Position numbers and translations under genes: made by a program. Shown here one piece after another: positions 20,035 to 28,701 of a stretch of DNA of 64,000 bases; position 1 is the first letter of the stretch, and every line of letters begins with the position of its first letter. The notes under the pieces were generated by a model, which saw only the letters and a list, made by a program, of their open reading frames with translations, made no database searches and was not told where the DNA came from. The stretch spans positions 1,302,001 to 1,366,000 of the forward strand of contig NZ_CM003768.1 of NCBI RefSeq assembly GCF_001547525.1. Reading direction: 5' to 3'. This DNA is from Burkholderia anthina (GTDB lineage Bacteria; Pseudomonadota; Gammaproteobacteria; Burkholderiales; Burkholderiaceae).

Positions 20035-20121
20035 TGGTGCCCAGGAGAGGACTCGAACCTCCACGATGTTGCCACCGCTAGGACCTGAACCTAGTGCGTC
20101 TACCAATTCCGCCACCTGGGC
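20035..20121 (-). tRNA. tRNA-Leu (CAG), copy 1
   Basis: 87 bases including encoded CCA. Acceptor GCCCAGG/CCTGGGC, long variable arm as expected for leucine, and anticodon stem CTAGG/CCTAG around loop TTCAGGT, so the anticodon is CAG reading CUG, the main leucine codon in this GC-rich genome. Identical in sequence to the copies at 21403 and 22137. Confidence 0.97.
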
Positions 20122-20153
20122 ACGTTTCGCTTGCTGCGATGCGAAAGACCGAA

Positions 20154-20181
20154 ATTATAGCGTGCTGATTGAGCCTGTCAA
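20154..20181 (-). promoter_or_regulatory. consensus sigma-70 promoter of tRNA-Leu copy 1
   Basis: On the - strand TTGACA and TATAAT are both perfect matches, 16 bases apart, about 33 bases upstream of the tRNA 5' end. Confidence 0.88.
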
Positions 20182-20225
20182 CATAATTTCATTCGGGACG
20201 ATAAAAATAATGCGCCACGAGCCCG

Positions 20226-21215
20226 TCACGCGCCGACCGGTTCCGCACGCTTCGCGGCGAAATTCCAGCGCTGCGCCTGGCTCGTATCGACGCGGGCGGG
20301 TAGCAGTCCAGCCGCCAGGAACGTATCGGCGATCTTCTGCTGTTCGCCGAAGTTTTGCGTGGTCACCGCGCGGACGAGGTAGCTGCGTCGCGCATTCGCC
20401 CGCGCGATCGTCGCGGCATCGAGCCCCCAGATCGGTGCGAGCGTGTTCGCGGCCTCCTGCGGATGGTCGCGCAGCCACGCGCCGGCCACCGACAGTTGGT
20501 CGAACAGAATCTGGACGACGTCGGGGCGCGCGGCGGCAAAGCTGCTCGATGCGAGGTAATAGCGCTGGTACGACGCGAGTCCGTTGCCGTCGGCCAGGAT
20601 CCGTACGTCGGGATTCCGGTCGACCGACGCGACATAGGGGTCCCACGTGATCCATGCGTCCACGCTGCCGCGCTCGAACGCGGCGCGGCCGTCCGCGGGC
20701 GTCAGGTAATGGATCGCTACCTCGGCGGGCGCGAGCTTCGCGCGTGCGAGCGCGGCAAGCAGCAGGTAGTGGCTGCCGGCCGCCTTGGTGACCGCGATAC
20801 GCCGGCCCTTGAGATCGGCGAGCGTGCGCAGCGCGCTGTCCTGCTTGACGACGATCGCCTGCGCTTTCGGCGAAGGCGCCTCCTGCGCGACGTACACGAA
20901 ACGCGCATGCGCGGCCTGTGCGAAGACCGGGACCGTATCGGCCACATCGGCACTGAAGTCGACGGCGCCGACGTTGAGCGCTTCGGTCAGCGGCAATCCG
21001 CTCGCGAATTCATGCCATGACACGCGCAGGCCGATCGGCGTCAGCGCCTGCTCGAGCGTGCCGCGCGTGTTGAGCAGCGTGATCAGCGTCGACGACTTCT
21101 GGTAGCCGATGCGCAATGTGCCCGGCGCATTCTCGGCGTGCGCGCGGACGCCGGCGGCAGCGAGGCCTGCGGCCAGCATTGCGCGTGCGAATGCGCGGCG
21201 GTTCATCGACGTCAT
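20226..21215 (-). CDS. stand-alone aliphatic-sulfonate-type ABC substrate-binding protein (SsuA-like)
   Basis: Periplasmic binding protein of 329 residues, SsuA/TauA/NMT1 type: LRIGYQKSSTLITLLNTRGT at the mature N-terminus, FSADVADTVPVFAQAA, LKGRRIAVTKAAGSHYLLL and VDAWITWDPYVASVDRNPDV are family hallmarks. The leader MNRRAFARAMLAAGLAAAG carries a twin Arg and may be Tat-exported. The start at 21215 has GAGGAG 8 bases away; ATG 21206 is possible. No permease or ATPase adjoins it. The ssuDCB operon at 38160 lacks ssuA, so this could be its partner. It is enclosed by two copies of a duplicated tRNA-Leu segment. Confidence 0.87.
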   Translation of the reverse strand: MTSMNRRAFARAMLAAGLAAAGVRAHAENAPGTLRIGYQKSSTLITLLNTRGTLEQALTPIGLRVSWHEFASGLPLTEALNVGAVDFSADVADTVPVFAQAAHARFVYVAQEAPSPKAQAIVVKQDSALRTLADLKGRRIAVTKAAGSHYLLLAALARAKLAPAEVAIHYLTPADGRAAFERGSVDAWITWDPYVASVDRNPDVRILADGNGLASYQRYYLASSSFAAARPDVVQILFDQLSVAGAWLRDHPQEAANTLAPIWGLDAATIARANARRSYLVRAVTTQNFGEQQKIADTFLAAGLLPARVDTSQAQRWNFAAKRAEPVGA

Positions 21216-21362
21216 GAGGGGTGCTCCTCGTTGGATGCGTTGAAAGCGAGGCGGCTAACGTAACAACGGAGAGGGTGATTGATAACCGATAAATTCTGCT
21301 ATCGATCGGAGCGGCCGACATAAGGGCCGAAGACAGGCGCTTTGCTTCCTGGGCTTGAAATG

Positions 21363-21392
21363 AAAAAGGCCGGCTTAGAAGCCGACCTTTTT
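21363..21392 (-). terminator. terminator of tRNA-Leu copy 2
   Basis: Same AAAGGTCGGCTT/AAGCCGGCCTTT hairpin as copy 1, with a T run on the - strand. Confidence 0.85.
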
Positions 21393-21402
21393 AAAAAACA
21401 GA

Positions 21403-21489
21403 TGGTGCCCAGGAGAGGACTCGAACCTCCACGATGTTGCCACCGCTAGGACCTGAACCTAGTGCGTCTACCAATTCCGCCACCTGGGC
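21403..21489 (-). tRNA. tRNA-Leu (CAG), copy 2
   Basis: 87 bases with encoded CCA, identical to the copy at 20035; anticodon CAG. Confidence 0.97.
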
Positions 21490-21521
21490 ACGTTTCGCTT
21501 GCTGCGATGCGAAAGACCGAA

Positions 21522-21549
21522 ATTATAGCTGGTCCCGAGAGGCTGTCAA
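21522..21549 (-). promoter_or_regulatory. consensus sigma-70 promoter of tRNA-Leu copy 2
   Basis: TTGACA, 16 bases, TATAAT on the - strand. The spacer sequence differs from copies 1 and 3 although both hexamers are kept. Confidence 0.88.
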
Positions 21550-21777
21550 CACAATTTCATCGGAGCCCCCAAAATATTCGCTCGCGCGCGATCGCCCGCT
21601 CGCACCTCGACGAATCGGAAGCGCCCAGTTGCGGCGAGGTTCCGGTCTCGTGGTTCCGTATCGACGCGAGCCGGCCCCGCGGTCCGTGGTCAGGACCGGC
21701 AATTCGGACCACGAACTATCGCATGTCACGCTGCAGGTGATTCGTGTTGCGGGGATGTCGCTGCCGGCCGCGGCCCT

Positions 21778-21903
21778 CTAGAACAACTGCGACAACTGCG
21801 AGTTCAGGATCCAGAACGACGATCGCTTTTCCCGTGCACTCCACTGGATCTTCGCGGTCGTGATCCCGTGCACGATGGTGGCCGGATGCTCGCTGCTCTT
21901 CAT
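21778..21903 (-). pseudogene. short ORF or gene remnant between tRNA-Leu copies 2 and 3
   Basis: The 647-base stretch between tRNA copies 2 and 3 holds no ordinary gene. On the - strand one frame ends with a plausible peptide, MKSSEHPATIVHGITTAKIQ then WSAREKRSSFWILNSQLSQL, 41 residues from ATG 21903 to the stop at 21778. The same frame is open upstream for over 150 bases (QPVACRHETPDIRLV) without a start or a good ribosome site. Composition looks protein-like rather than a shadow. It may be a tiny gene or the 3' remnant of an element that once integrated at the tRNA. Not recognised. Confidence 0.35.
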
Positions 21904-22097
21904 TACCAGCCGGATGTCTGGCGTTTCGTGTCGACACGCAACGGGTTGCTCGCGTGCCGCCTGAGCCGATGAAAGGGAGGGCTGGCGCGCGACTGCGTAC
22001 GGTACGGCCGGCGGCGTCCGCCGGGCAAACGAAAAAAGGTCGGCTTTCTCTGACCTTTTTGAAAGCCGGAAGCACTTTGCTTCTTGGGCTGGAAATG

Positions 22098-22127
22098 AAA
22101 AAAGGCCGGCTAGAAGCCGACCTTTTT
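22098..22127 (-). terminator. terminator of tRNA-Leu copy 3
   Basis: Same hairpin family as copies 1 and 2 (GGTCGGCTTCTAGCCGGCC on the - strand) with flanking T run. Confidence 0.85.
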
Positions 22128-22136
22128 AAAAACAGA

Positions 22137-22223
22137 TGGTGCCCAGGAGAGGACTCGAACCTCCACGATGTTGCCACCGCTAGGACCTGAACCTAGTGCG
22201 TCTACCAATTCCGCCACCTGGGC
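22137..22223 (-). tRNA. tRNA-Leu (CAG), copy 3
   Basis: 87 bases with encoded CCA, identical to the other two copies. Its flanks are more diverged (leader contains CAGTAGCTGCTTGCTGCAAA). Confidence 0.97.
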
Positions 22224-22259
22224 ACGTTTTGCAGTAGCTGCTTGCTGCAAAGAAGCGAA

Positions 22260-22287
22260 ATTATAGCGCCCCAATTATCCCTGTCAA
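22260..22287 (-). promoter_or_regulatory. consensus sigma-70 promoter of tRNA-Leu copy 3
   Basis: TTGACA, 16 bases, TATAAT on the - strand, upstream of tRNA-Leu copy 3. Confidence 0.88.
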
Positions 22288-22472
22288 CACTTTTTTGCGA
22301 TGCATCGCAAACCGGCCGCCGCCGCGCCTGCGCGCGGCATTCCCGACATTTGGCGACACGGGCGGGTGATAGAATGACCCGCCGCCGTCAATATAGAACT
22401 GTCAGACGGACACCTCTATGTTGATGCCGTGCACCATCAGTCAACGCAACGAGAACAATCATCGACAAACCC

Positions 22473-24947
22473 TTGAGCAAATATCCGTACCCCATTCCGA
22501 GCCGTGAAGAAATTCTCGGCGTGCTGCGTACGAGCGACGCGCCGCTAGCCGCCAACGACATCGCCGAAGCCCTGTCGATCAAGCGTCAGGAGCGCGAGGG
22601 GTTCTTCCGGCGGGTCGCCGCGATGGAGCGCGATGGCCAGATCCGCCTCGACAAGCGCGGCCACTACCAGTTGACCCATCCGTCGAATTTCGTCGCGGGG
22701 CGTGTGCAGGGCCATCGCGACGGCTACGGGTTCGTGATCCGCGACGACGGCCAGGACGACCTGTTCCTCCCGAACGGCGAAATGCAGAAGGTGATGCACA
22801 ACGATCGCGTCCTCGCGCGGATCGTCGGCTACGATCGCCGCGGCCGCCCGGAAGGGCATGTCGTCGAAGTCACCGAGCGCGCGAACAAGCGCGTGATCGG
22901 CCGCCTGCTGAACGAGAACGGTGCGCTGATCGTCGCGCCGGAAGACAAGCGTATCGGCCACGACATCCTGATCACGCAGAACGTGAAGAAGGCGAAGGTC
23001 GGGCAGGTCGTCGTCGTCGAGCTGACCGATTTCCCGAGCCGCCATTCGCAGCCGCTCGGCCGTGTCGTCGAGGTGCTCGGCGATATCGACGATCCGGGCA
23101 TGGAAATCGAGATCGCGGTGCGCAAGTACGGCGTGCCGCACGAATTCAGCCAGCCGGCGCTCGACGAAGCCGCCGCGCTGCCCGACAAGGTGCGTCCGGC
23201 CGACCTGCGTTTCCGCGTCGACTTGCGCGACGTGCCGCTCGTGACGATCGACGGCGAGGATGCGCGCGACTTCGACGATGCCGTCTATTGCGAGCCGGTC
23301 AAGGTCGGTCGCGGCGACGGCTATCGGCTGATCGTCGCGATCGCCGACGTGTCGCACTACGTGCAGCCGGGCAGCGGCCTCGATGCCGACGCGCTCGAGC
23401 GCAGCACGTCGGTCTACTTCCCGCGCCGCGTGATCCCGATGCTGCCGGAGAAGCTGTCGAACGGCCTCTGTTCGCTGAACCCGCAGGTCGACCGCTGCGT
23501 GCTCGCATGCGACATGGTGATCACCGCGCGCGGCGAGATCAAGGCATACCAGTTTTATCCGGCCGTGATCCATTCGGCGGCGCGCCTCACGTACACCGAA
23601 GTCGCCGCCGTGCTGTCGAACACGAAGGGGCCGGAAGCCGCGCGCCGCGCGGATCTGCTGCCGCACCTGCAGGATCTGTACGGCGTCTACAAGTCGCTGT
23701 TCGCCGCACGTCAGAAGCGCGGCGCGATCGATTTCGACACGACCGAGACCTACATCGTCTGCAACTCGCAAGGCAAGATCGAGCAGATCGTGCCGCGCCA
23801 GCGCAACGACGCGCACAAGCTGATCGAGGAATGCATGTTGGCCGCGAACGTCTGCGCGGCCGATTTCCTGAAGCGCAACAAGCATCCGGGCCTGTACCGC
23901 GTGCACGCGGGGCCGACGCCGGAGAAGCTCGAGAACCTGCGTGCGTTCCTGCGCGGCATGGGCCTGTCGCTCGGCGGCGGCGACAAGCCGCACGCGAGCG
24001 ACTACGCGGCGCTGATGGCGCAGATCCGCGACCGGCCGGACGCGCAGATGCTGCAGCCGATGCTGCTGCGCTCGATGCAGCAGGCCGTCTACAGCCCGGA
24101 CAACATCGGCCACTTCGGTCTCGCATACGAGGCGTACGCGCACTTCACGAGCCCGATCCGCCGCTACCCGGACCTGCTCACGCATCGCGCGATCTACGCG
24201 ATCCTGTCCGGCAAGAAGTACGTGCCGAAGGCGCCGGAAGGCTTCGAGCTGAACACCGCGCTGTCGCCGCGCGCCCGCGCGATGCAGCAGGCCGACGACG
24301 AGGCGCGCGGCCGCTCGCGTTCGAACACGGCGATCTGGGAGGAGCTCGGCCTGCACTGCTCGGCGAACGAGCGCCGTGCGGACGAGGCGTCGCGCGACGT
24401 CGAGGCGTGGCTCAAGTGCTACTTCATGCGCGACAAGCTCGGCGAGGAGTATGGCGGGATGGTGAACGGCGTGACGTCGTTCGGCATCTTCGTGCAGCTC
24501 GACACGCTGTTCATCGAAGGGCTCGTGCACGTGACGGAGCTCGGCTCCGACTACTTCCAGTACGACGAGATCAAGAACGAGCTGCGCGGCGAACGCACGG
24601 GTATCCGTTATCGCCTGTCGGACCGCGTGCGCGTGCAGGTGAGCCGCGTCGATCTCGACGCGCGCAAGATCGATTTCCGCCTCGTGCGCGATACGCCGGT
24701 GAAGGCGCCGCGTCCGTCGCCCGCACCGGCTGCCGGCGTCGATCGCAACGGCAGCGGCCCGCGCGTGCGTGCACTGCCGCCGGTGGAGGACACCGTGCCG
24801 CGTGGCAAGAAGGCCGCGAGCGCGCCGAGCGTCGCGGTGAAGGAAGCGCGCGCCGCACGTGGCGCCGCGAAGAAGAAGGGCGGCGGTGGCGGCGGCGCGC
24901 CGGCGAAGCCGACCGCGAAGAAGGCCCGCGCCCGCAAGAAGTACTGA
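22473..24947 (+). CDS. rnr: ribonuclease R with long basic C-terminal tail
   Basis: 3'-5' exoribonuclease of 824 residues that degrades structured RNA. Order: N-terminal winged-helix (about 8-70), cold-shock RNA-binding domains (75-230), RNB catalytic domain with the Asp cluster DGEDARDFDDA (260-270), S1 domain (about 635-720), then a Lys/Arg/Ala-rich tail of about 100 residues ending GAAKKKGGGGGGAPAKPTAK. The start is TTG 22473: no in-frame ATG exists between it and an upstream stop at 22422, and the peptide MSKYPYPIPSREEILGVLR fits the family. No clear ribosome site precedes it, so initiation may be weak or regulated. Confidence 0.95.
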   Translation: MSKYPYPIPSREEILGVLRTSDAPLAANDIAEALSIKRQEREGFFRRVAAMERDGQIRLDKRGHYQLTHPSNFVAGRVQGHRDGYGFVIRDDGQDDLFLPNGEMQKVMHNDRVLARIVGYDRRGRPEGHVVEVTERANKRVIGRLLNENGALIVAPEDKRIGHDILITQNVKKAKVGQVVVVELTDFPSRHSQPLGRVVEVLGDIDDPGMEIEIAVRKYGVPHEFSQPALDEAAALPDKVRPADLRFRVDLRDVPLVTIDGEDARDFDDAVYCEPVKVGRGDGYRLIVAIADVSHYVQPGSGLDADALERSTSVYFPRRVIPMLPEKLSNGLCSLNPQVDRCVLACDMVITARGEIKAYQFYPAVIHSAARLTYTEVAAVLSNTKGPEAARRADLLPHLQDLYGVYKSLFAARQKRGAIDFDTTETYIVCNSQGKIEQIVPRQRNDAHKLIEECMLAANVCAADFLKRNKHPGLYRVHAGPTPEKLENLRAFLRGMGLSLGGGDKPHASDYAALMAQIRDRPDAQMLQPMLLRSMQQAVYSPDNIGHFGLAYEAYAHFTSPIRRYPDLLTHRAIYAILSGKKYVPKAPEGFELNTALSPRARAMQQADDEARGRSRSNTAIWEELGLHCSANERRADEASRDVEAWLKCYFMRDKLGEEYGGMVNGVTSFGIFVQLDTLFIEGLVHVTELGSDYFQYDEIKNELRGERTGIRYRLSDRVRVQVSRVDLDARKIDFRLVRDTPVKAPRPSPAPAAGVDRNGSGPRVRALPPVEDTVPRGKKAASAPSVAVKEARAARGAAKKKGGGGGGAPAKPTAKKARARKKY

Positions 24948-25095
24948 GCGTTCGGGGCGGCGTGTGCGCACGCCCTGCAGTATCGAGAGACGCCGCGTTA
25001 CCGGCCATCGGCCGGCCACGCGGCGCTTTCCTTTTCCATGGATCGCGGCTGCGCGCGTCGCGCGGCCGCCTGTTTGATCGAAGGTTGTTCCAGTC

Positions 25096-25839
25096 ATGTC
25101 ACGTCTGAAGGTTCTTTACGGTTTTCATGCGGTGACCGCACGTTTGCGGCACGATGCATCGACGGTGGCGGAGGTGCTGTACGACCAGACGCGCCGCGAC
25201 CGCCGCATGCAGGAGTTCCTGCACGCCGCGAAGGAAGCGGGCGTCCGGCTGATCGCAGCCGACGAAACGCGTCTGTGGGGCCTCGCGCATACCGAGCGCC
25301 ACCAGGGCGTCGTCGCGCGCGTCGAGGACATGCCGCTCGCGCAGAACCTGTCCGAGCTGCTCGACGGCATCAACGGGCCTGCGCTGCTGCTCGTGCTCGA
25401 CGGCGTCACCGATCCGCACAATCTCGGCGCGTGCCTGCGGGTCGCCGATTCGGCCGGCGCGCACGCGGTCATCGCGCCGCGCGATCGGGCGGTCGGCCTG
25501 AACGCGACTGCCGCCAAGGTGGCGAGCGGTGCAGCCGATACCGTGCCCTACATCACCGTGACGAACCTCGCCCGTGCGCTGCGCGAGCTGAAGGAAGCCG
25601 GCGTGTGGATCATCGGGACGTCGGACGAGGCGCCGGCGACGCTCTACGAAACGAAGCTCGACGGCCCGGTCGCGCTCGTGATGGGCGCGGAAGGCGAAGG
25701 CATGCGCCGGCTCACGCGCGACACCTGCGACGAAGTGATGAGCATCCCGATGGCCGGCAGCGTGGAAAGCCTGAACGTGTCGGTCGCGAGCGGCGTGTGC
25801 CTGTACGAAGCCGTGCGCCAGCGGCGCGTGAAGGGCTGA
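25096..25839 (+). CDS. rlmB: 23S rRNA (guanosine-2'-O-)-methyltransferase RlmB
   Basis: SpoU/TrmH-family enzyme of 247 residues that uses S-adenosylmethionine to methylate the 2'-O of G2251 in 23S rRNA. The N-terminal substrate-binding domain begins [24 protein letters not shown] motifs are present: [36 protein letters not shown] and [20 protein letters not shown]. It follows rnr by 148 bases on the same strand, the classic rnr-rlmB pairing in proteobacteria. Confidence 0.96.
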   Translation: MSRLKVLYGFHAVTARLRHDASTVAEVLYDQTRRDRRMQEFLHAAKEAGVRLIAADETRLWGLAHTERHQGVVARVEDMPLAQNLSELLDGINGPALLLVLDGVTDPHNLGACLRVADSAGAHAVIAPRDRAVGLNATAAKVASGAADTVPYITVTNLARALRELKEAGVWIIGTSDEAPATLYETKLDGPVALVMGAEGEGMRRLTRDTCDEVMSIPMAGSVESLNVSVASGVCLYEAVRQRRVKG

Positions 25840-25944
25840 GCCCCCGGGCCCGCCCGTCCCGCGCGTGATGCGCGGGCGTCGAATCACCCAAGCGACGCGT
25901 GCCCCGATGCAAGGCGGCACGCGGCTCTCCGGAACCCGCGACCG

Positions 25945-26817
25945 ATGACCCTGTTTCGTGCCGGCATCTCCTGCGCCGTGCTCGGCCTGCTGGCGGCCTG
26001 CACGTCGCCGTCGCTCGTCGAGCGCGGCACCTACTACGCCGACACGAGCCTGCACGCGCGCGGCGCCGATTCGCGGATTCGCTTTCTCGTGATGCACTAC
26101 ACCGAAAGCGACGAGACGAAATCCTTGCGCACGTTGACCGGCGATTCGGTCAGCGTGCACTACGTCGTTCCGCCGCGGCCGCCCACCGAGCGCGGGATGC
26201 CCGTCGTCCACCAGCTCGTTCCGGAAGCGCGGCGTGCATGGCACGCGGGCGTCAGCGAGTGGCAGGGCACGACCGAGCTGAACGCGGTGTCGATCGGCAT
26301 CGAAAACGTGAACCGCGGCCCGCTCGACCCGCAGCAGCGCACCTGGCAGCCGTATCCGCCCGAACAGGTCGACGCGCTGATCCGCCTGTCGAAGGATATC
26401 GTCGCGCGCTACGGGATTGCGCCGACGCGCGTGGTCGGGCACAGCGACATCGCGCCGCAACGCAAGATCGATCCCGGGCCGCTGTTCCCGTGGCATGTGC
26501 TCGCGCAAGCCGGCATCGGCGCGTGGCCGGACGACGCCACCGTCGCCGCGCGGCTCGGCGGCCGCGACCCGCACGCGCCGGTCGACGTGCGCGAACTGCA
26601 GCTCAAGCTCGCGCGCTACGGCTACGACGTGCCGACCGACGGCGTGCTCGACACGCGCACGCGGCGCGTGTTCGCGGCGTTCCAGATGCATTTCCGGCCG
26701 TCCGACTACGCGGGCGACCCGGACGCGGAAAGCGACGCGATCGCGCAGGCGCTGCTCGACAAGTACTTCCCCGGCGCGCAAACGGCGGTCCCCGCTCCGG
26801 TGGCCGACACGCGCTGA
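25945..26817 (+). CDS. amiD: AmiD-like N-acetylmuramoyl-L-alanine amidase lipoprotein
   Basis: Zinc amidase of 290 residues that cleaves the lactyl-Ala bond of peptidoglycan or its fragments. A lipobox (GLLAACTS) marks an outer-membrane lipoprotein. The amidase_2 domain spans about 45-185, with likely zinc ligands in VMHYTE and [14 protein letters not shown], plus WHAGVSEW and [13 protein letters not shown]-terminal PG_binding_1-like domain ([20 protein letters not shown]) follows. This domain order matches E. coli AmiD rather than cytosolic AmpD. It lies between rlmB and rpiA, probably with its own promoter. Confidence 0.9.
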   Translation: MTLFRAGISCAVLGLLAACTSPSLVERGTYYADTSLHARGADSRIRFLVMHYTESDETKSLRTLTGDSVSVHYVVPPRPPTERGMPVVHQLVPEARRAWHAGVSEWQGTTELNAVSIGIENVNRGPLDPQQRTWQPYPPEQVDALIRLSKDIVARYGIAPTRVVGHSDIAPQRKIDPGPLFPWHVLAQAGIGAWPDDATVAARLGGRDPHAPVDVRELQLKLARYGYDVPTDGVLDTRTRRVFAAFQMHFRPSDYAGDPDAESDAIAQALLDKYFPGAQTAVPAPVADTR

Positions 26818-26909
26818 ATGCGCGGCGCATTGCACGCCGAAAAACGCGGGGGCGTCCGCCGACTCCGGTAAACTGGCGGTTTTCAGCAATCCCGCAGCAT
26901 TACCACGCC

Positions 26910-27605
26910 ATGACTCAAGACGAACTCAAACGCCTCGTCGGCCAGGCCGCCGCCGATTACGTGATCCAGAACGTGCCGGAAGGCGCCGTGATCGGTGTCG
27001 GCACCGGCTCGACCGCCAACTGCTTCATCGACGCGCTCGCGGCCGTCAAGTCGCGCTATCGCGGCGCCGTGTCGAGCTCGGTCGCCACGACCGAACGCCT
27101 GAAATCGCACGGCATCAAGGTGTTCGACCTGAACGAGATCGACTCGCTGCAGGTGTACGTCGACGGCGCCGACGAGATCGACGCCGGCGGCGCGATGATC
27201 AAGGGCGGCGGCGGCGCGCTGACGCGCGAGAAGATCGTCGCGTCGGTGGCCGACACGTTCGTCTGCATTGCGGACGCCAGCAAGCGCGTGCCGGTGCTCG
27301 GCGCGTTCCCGCTGCCGATCGAGGTCGTGCCGATGGCGCGCACGGCGATCGGCCGGCGCGTGACCGCGCTCGGCGGCGTGCCCGTGCTGCGCGTGACGAA
27401 GGACGGCGCACCCTACATCACCGACAACGGCAACGAGATCATCGACGTGAAGGGCCTGCAGATCGCCGATCCGCGCGGTTTCGAGGCACAGGTGAACGCA
27501 TGGCCGGGCGTCGTGACGGTCGGCCTGTTCGCCGAGCGCGGCGCGAATCTGTGCTTGCTCGGCACGGAAAACGGCGTTGAAACGATCGCTTATCCGGCTG
27601 GCTGA
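26910..27605 (+). CDS. rpiA: ribose-5-phosphate isomerase A
   Basis: Isomerase of 231 residues interconverting ribose-5-phosphate and ribulose-5-phosphate in the pentose phosphate pathway. The conserved [23 protein letters not shown] and [16 protein letters not shown] motifs of RpiA are complete. ATG 26910 gives the usual length; the frame extends upstream over the amidase without support. A TAAACT -10-like element lies about 40 bases before it. A GC-rich hairpin with a T9 run follows downstream. Confidence 0.97.
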   Translation: MTQDELKRLVGQAAADYVIQNVPEGAVIGVGTGSTANCFIDALAAVKSRYRGAVSSSVATTERLKSHGIKVFDLNEIDSLQVYVDGADEIDAGGAMIKGGGGALTREKIVASVADTFVCIADASKRVPVLGAFPLPIEVVPMARTAIGRRVTALGGVPVLRVTKDGAPYITDNGNEIIDVKGLQIADPRGFEAQVNAWPGVVTVGLFAERGANLCLLGTENGVETIAYPAG

Positions 27606-27674
27606 AACTGAATGAGAAGCAGTCCGTAACGGCGCGGTATCGGTCGTCACGGATTGCATAGTTAAATCTTGTGG

Positions 27675-27721
27675 AAACCGGGGTCCGGCAGGCGCGACGC
27701 GCTTCCCGGGCTTTTTTTTTA
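27675..27721 (+). terminator. Rho-independent terminator after rpiA
   Basis: An ACCGGGG...CCCGGGC outer pairing encloses a GCGCGACGCGC inner hairpin, directly followed by nine T. Confidence 0.65.
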
Positions 27722-27887
27722 GCCGTATAAATCACCTCGTTCAAAAGAGGGATAACCCTGTCAGGTGTTTACCAGATAGCGAAATATCGTCGAACTCATC
27801 AACTTATAGATCATAAGAACAGAGTAGTAACCAGGGCCGGCGGAACTGCGGAGCAGGTGTTCGCAAATCGACGCACGGGGAGGTGTC

Positions 27888-28604
27888 ATGGAGCAGGGCA
27901 AAGACCGGTCACTGGTCGCCAAAGTGATGGATGGGCTTGTCTCGGGTATCGTCGAGGACAAGTACGGCGGCATCTTGCCGCCGCAGGACGTGCTGTCGAA
28001 AGAGTTCGACGTGAGCCGCACGGTGATGCGGGAGGCGTTGTCGATGTTGCTTGCGCGCGACATGCTCGACGTGCGTCCGAAAGTCGGGACGCGCGTGCGG
28101 CCGATGCGCGACTGGCGGATGATCGACGAAGACGTCGTGAGCTGGCGCTTTCGGGCAAAGCCCGATCCGCAGTTCATGCGCGACGTCATCGAATTCCGGA
28201 TGCTGATCGAACCGCGCGCGACCGCGCAGGCCGCCGTGCGTGCGACGGCCGCCGACATCGCGGCCATTCGCGAAGCGTTCGATGCGTTCAAGGTGCTGCA
28301 ACCGGGCGATTCCGGCTACGACACGGCGGACGAGTTGCTGCATACGCGGATCGTCCAGGCAAGCGGCAACCAGTTCTTCCAGCAGATGGCGGCGATCGTG
28401 CGCGGGGCGGTGCGTCTCGTGAATCCGCGCGTCGTGCAGAAGGAAGGCGCGCACGACATCGCGGTGAAGGCGCATGCGCGCGTCGTCGACGCGATCGAGC
28501 GGCGCGACCCGCGCGAAGCCGAAGCGGCGTCGCTCGCGCTGATCGATTTCAGCGCGGACGAGATTTCGCGCGATTTCTCGGTCGACGTGCCGGTGCGGGC
28601 CTGA
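27888..28604 (+). CDS. GntR-family regulator with FCD domain
   Basis: FadR-type GntR regulator of 238 residues. The winged helix (about 10-75) includes GGILPPQDVLSKEFDVSRTV and MREALSMLLARDMLDVRPK; the FCD effector domain (about 95-225) has EFRMLIEPRATAQAAV, LLHTRIVQASGNQFFQQMAA and HARVVDAIERRDPREAEAA, containing the Asp/His residues that usually bind a metal and a carboxylate or sugar-acid ligand. It resembles DgoR/GalR-like galactonate regulators. No target operon adjoins; the next gene is a Gfo/Idh/MocA oxidoreductase on the same strand, a possible target. Confidence 0.87.
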   Translation: MEQGKDRSLVAKVMDGLVSGIVEDKYGGILPPQDVLSKEFDVSRTVMREALSMLLARDMLDVRPKVGTRVRPMRDWRMIDEDVVSWRFRAKPDPQFMRDVIEFRMLIEPRATAQAAVRATAADIAAIREAFDAFKVLQPGDSGYDTADELLHTRIVQASGNQFFQQMAAIVRGAVRLVNPRVVQKEGAHDIAVKAHARVVDAIERRDPREAEAASLALIDFSADEISRDFSVDVPVRA

Positions 28605-28701
28605 CGGCGCGCGTGTCGTCCATCCGTGTGCCGCGGGGCCGTTTATCATGACGGCCGGCAGCGTGCCGGCAACCGCCATACGACCGACACGGAAGATCAG
28701 G

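Larger units (their letters stand above)
19967..20200. repeat. duplicated tRNA-Leu segment, copy 1
   Basis: From CAGGCGCTTTGCTTCCTGGG to the TATAAT promoter element this segment is nearly identical to 21334-21528, and weaker similarity continues about 40 bases further (TGTCAACA, AATTTCAT). It contains terminator, tRNA-Leu and the -10 element. A third, more diverged copy of the core is at about 22075-22266. Confidence 0.88.
21334..21570. repeat. duplicated tRNA-Leu segment, copy 2
   Basis: Near-identical to 19967-20200. The two copies are in direct orientation about 1.37 kb apart and flank the SsuA-like gene, so recombination between them would delete that gene and one tRNA. Confidence 0.88.
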
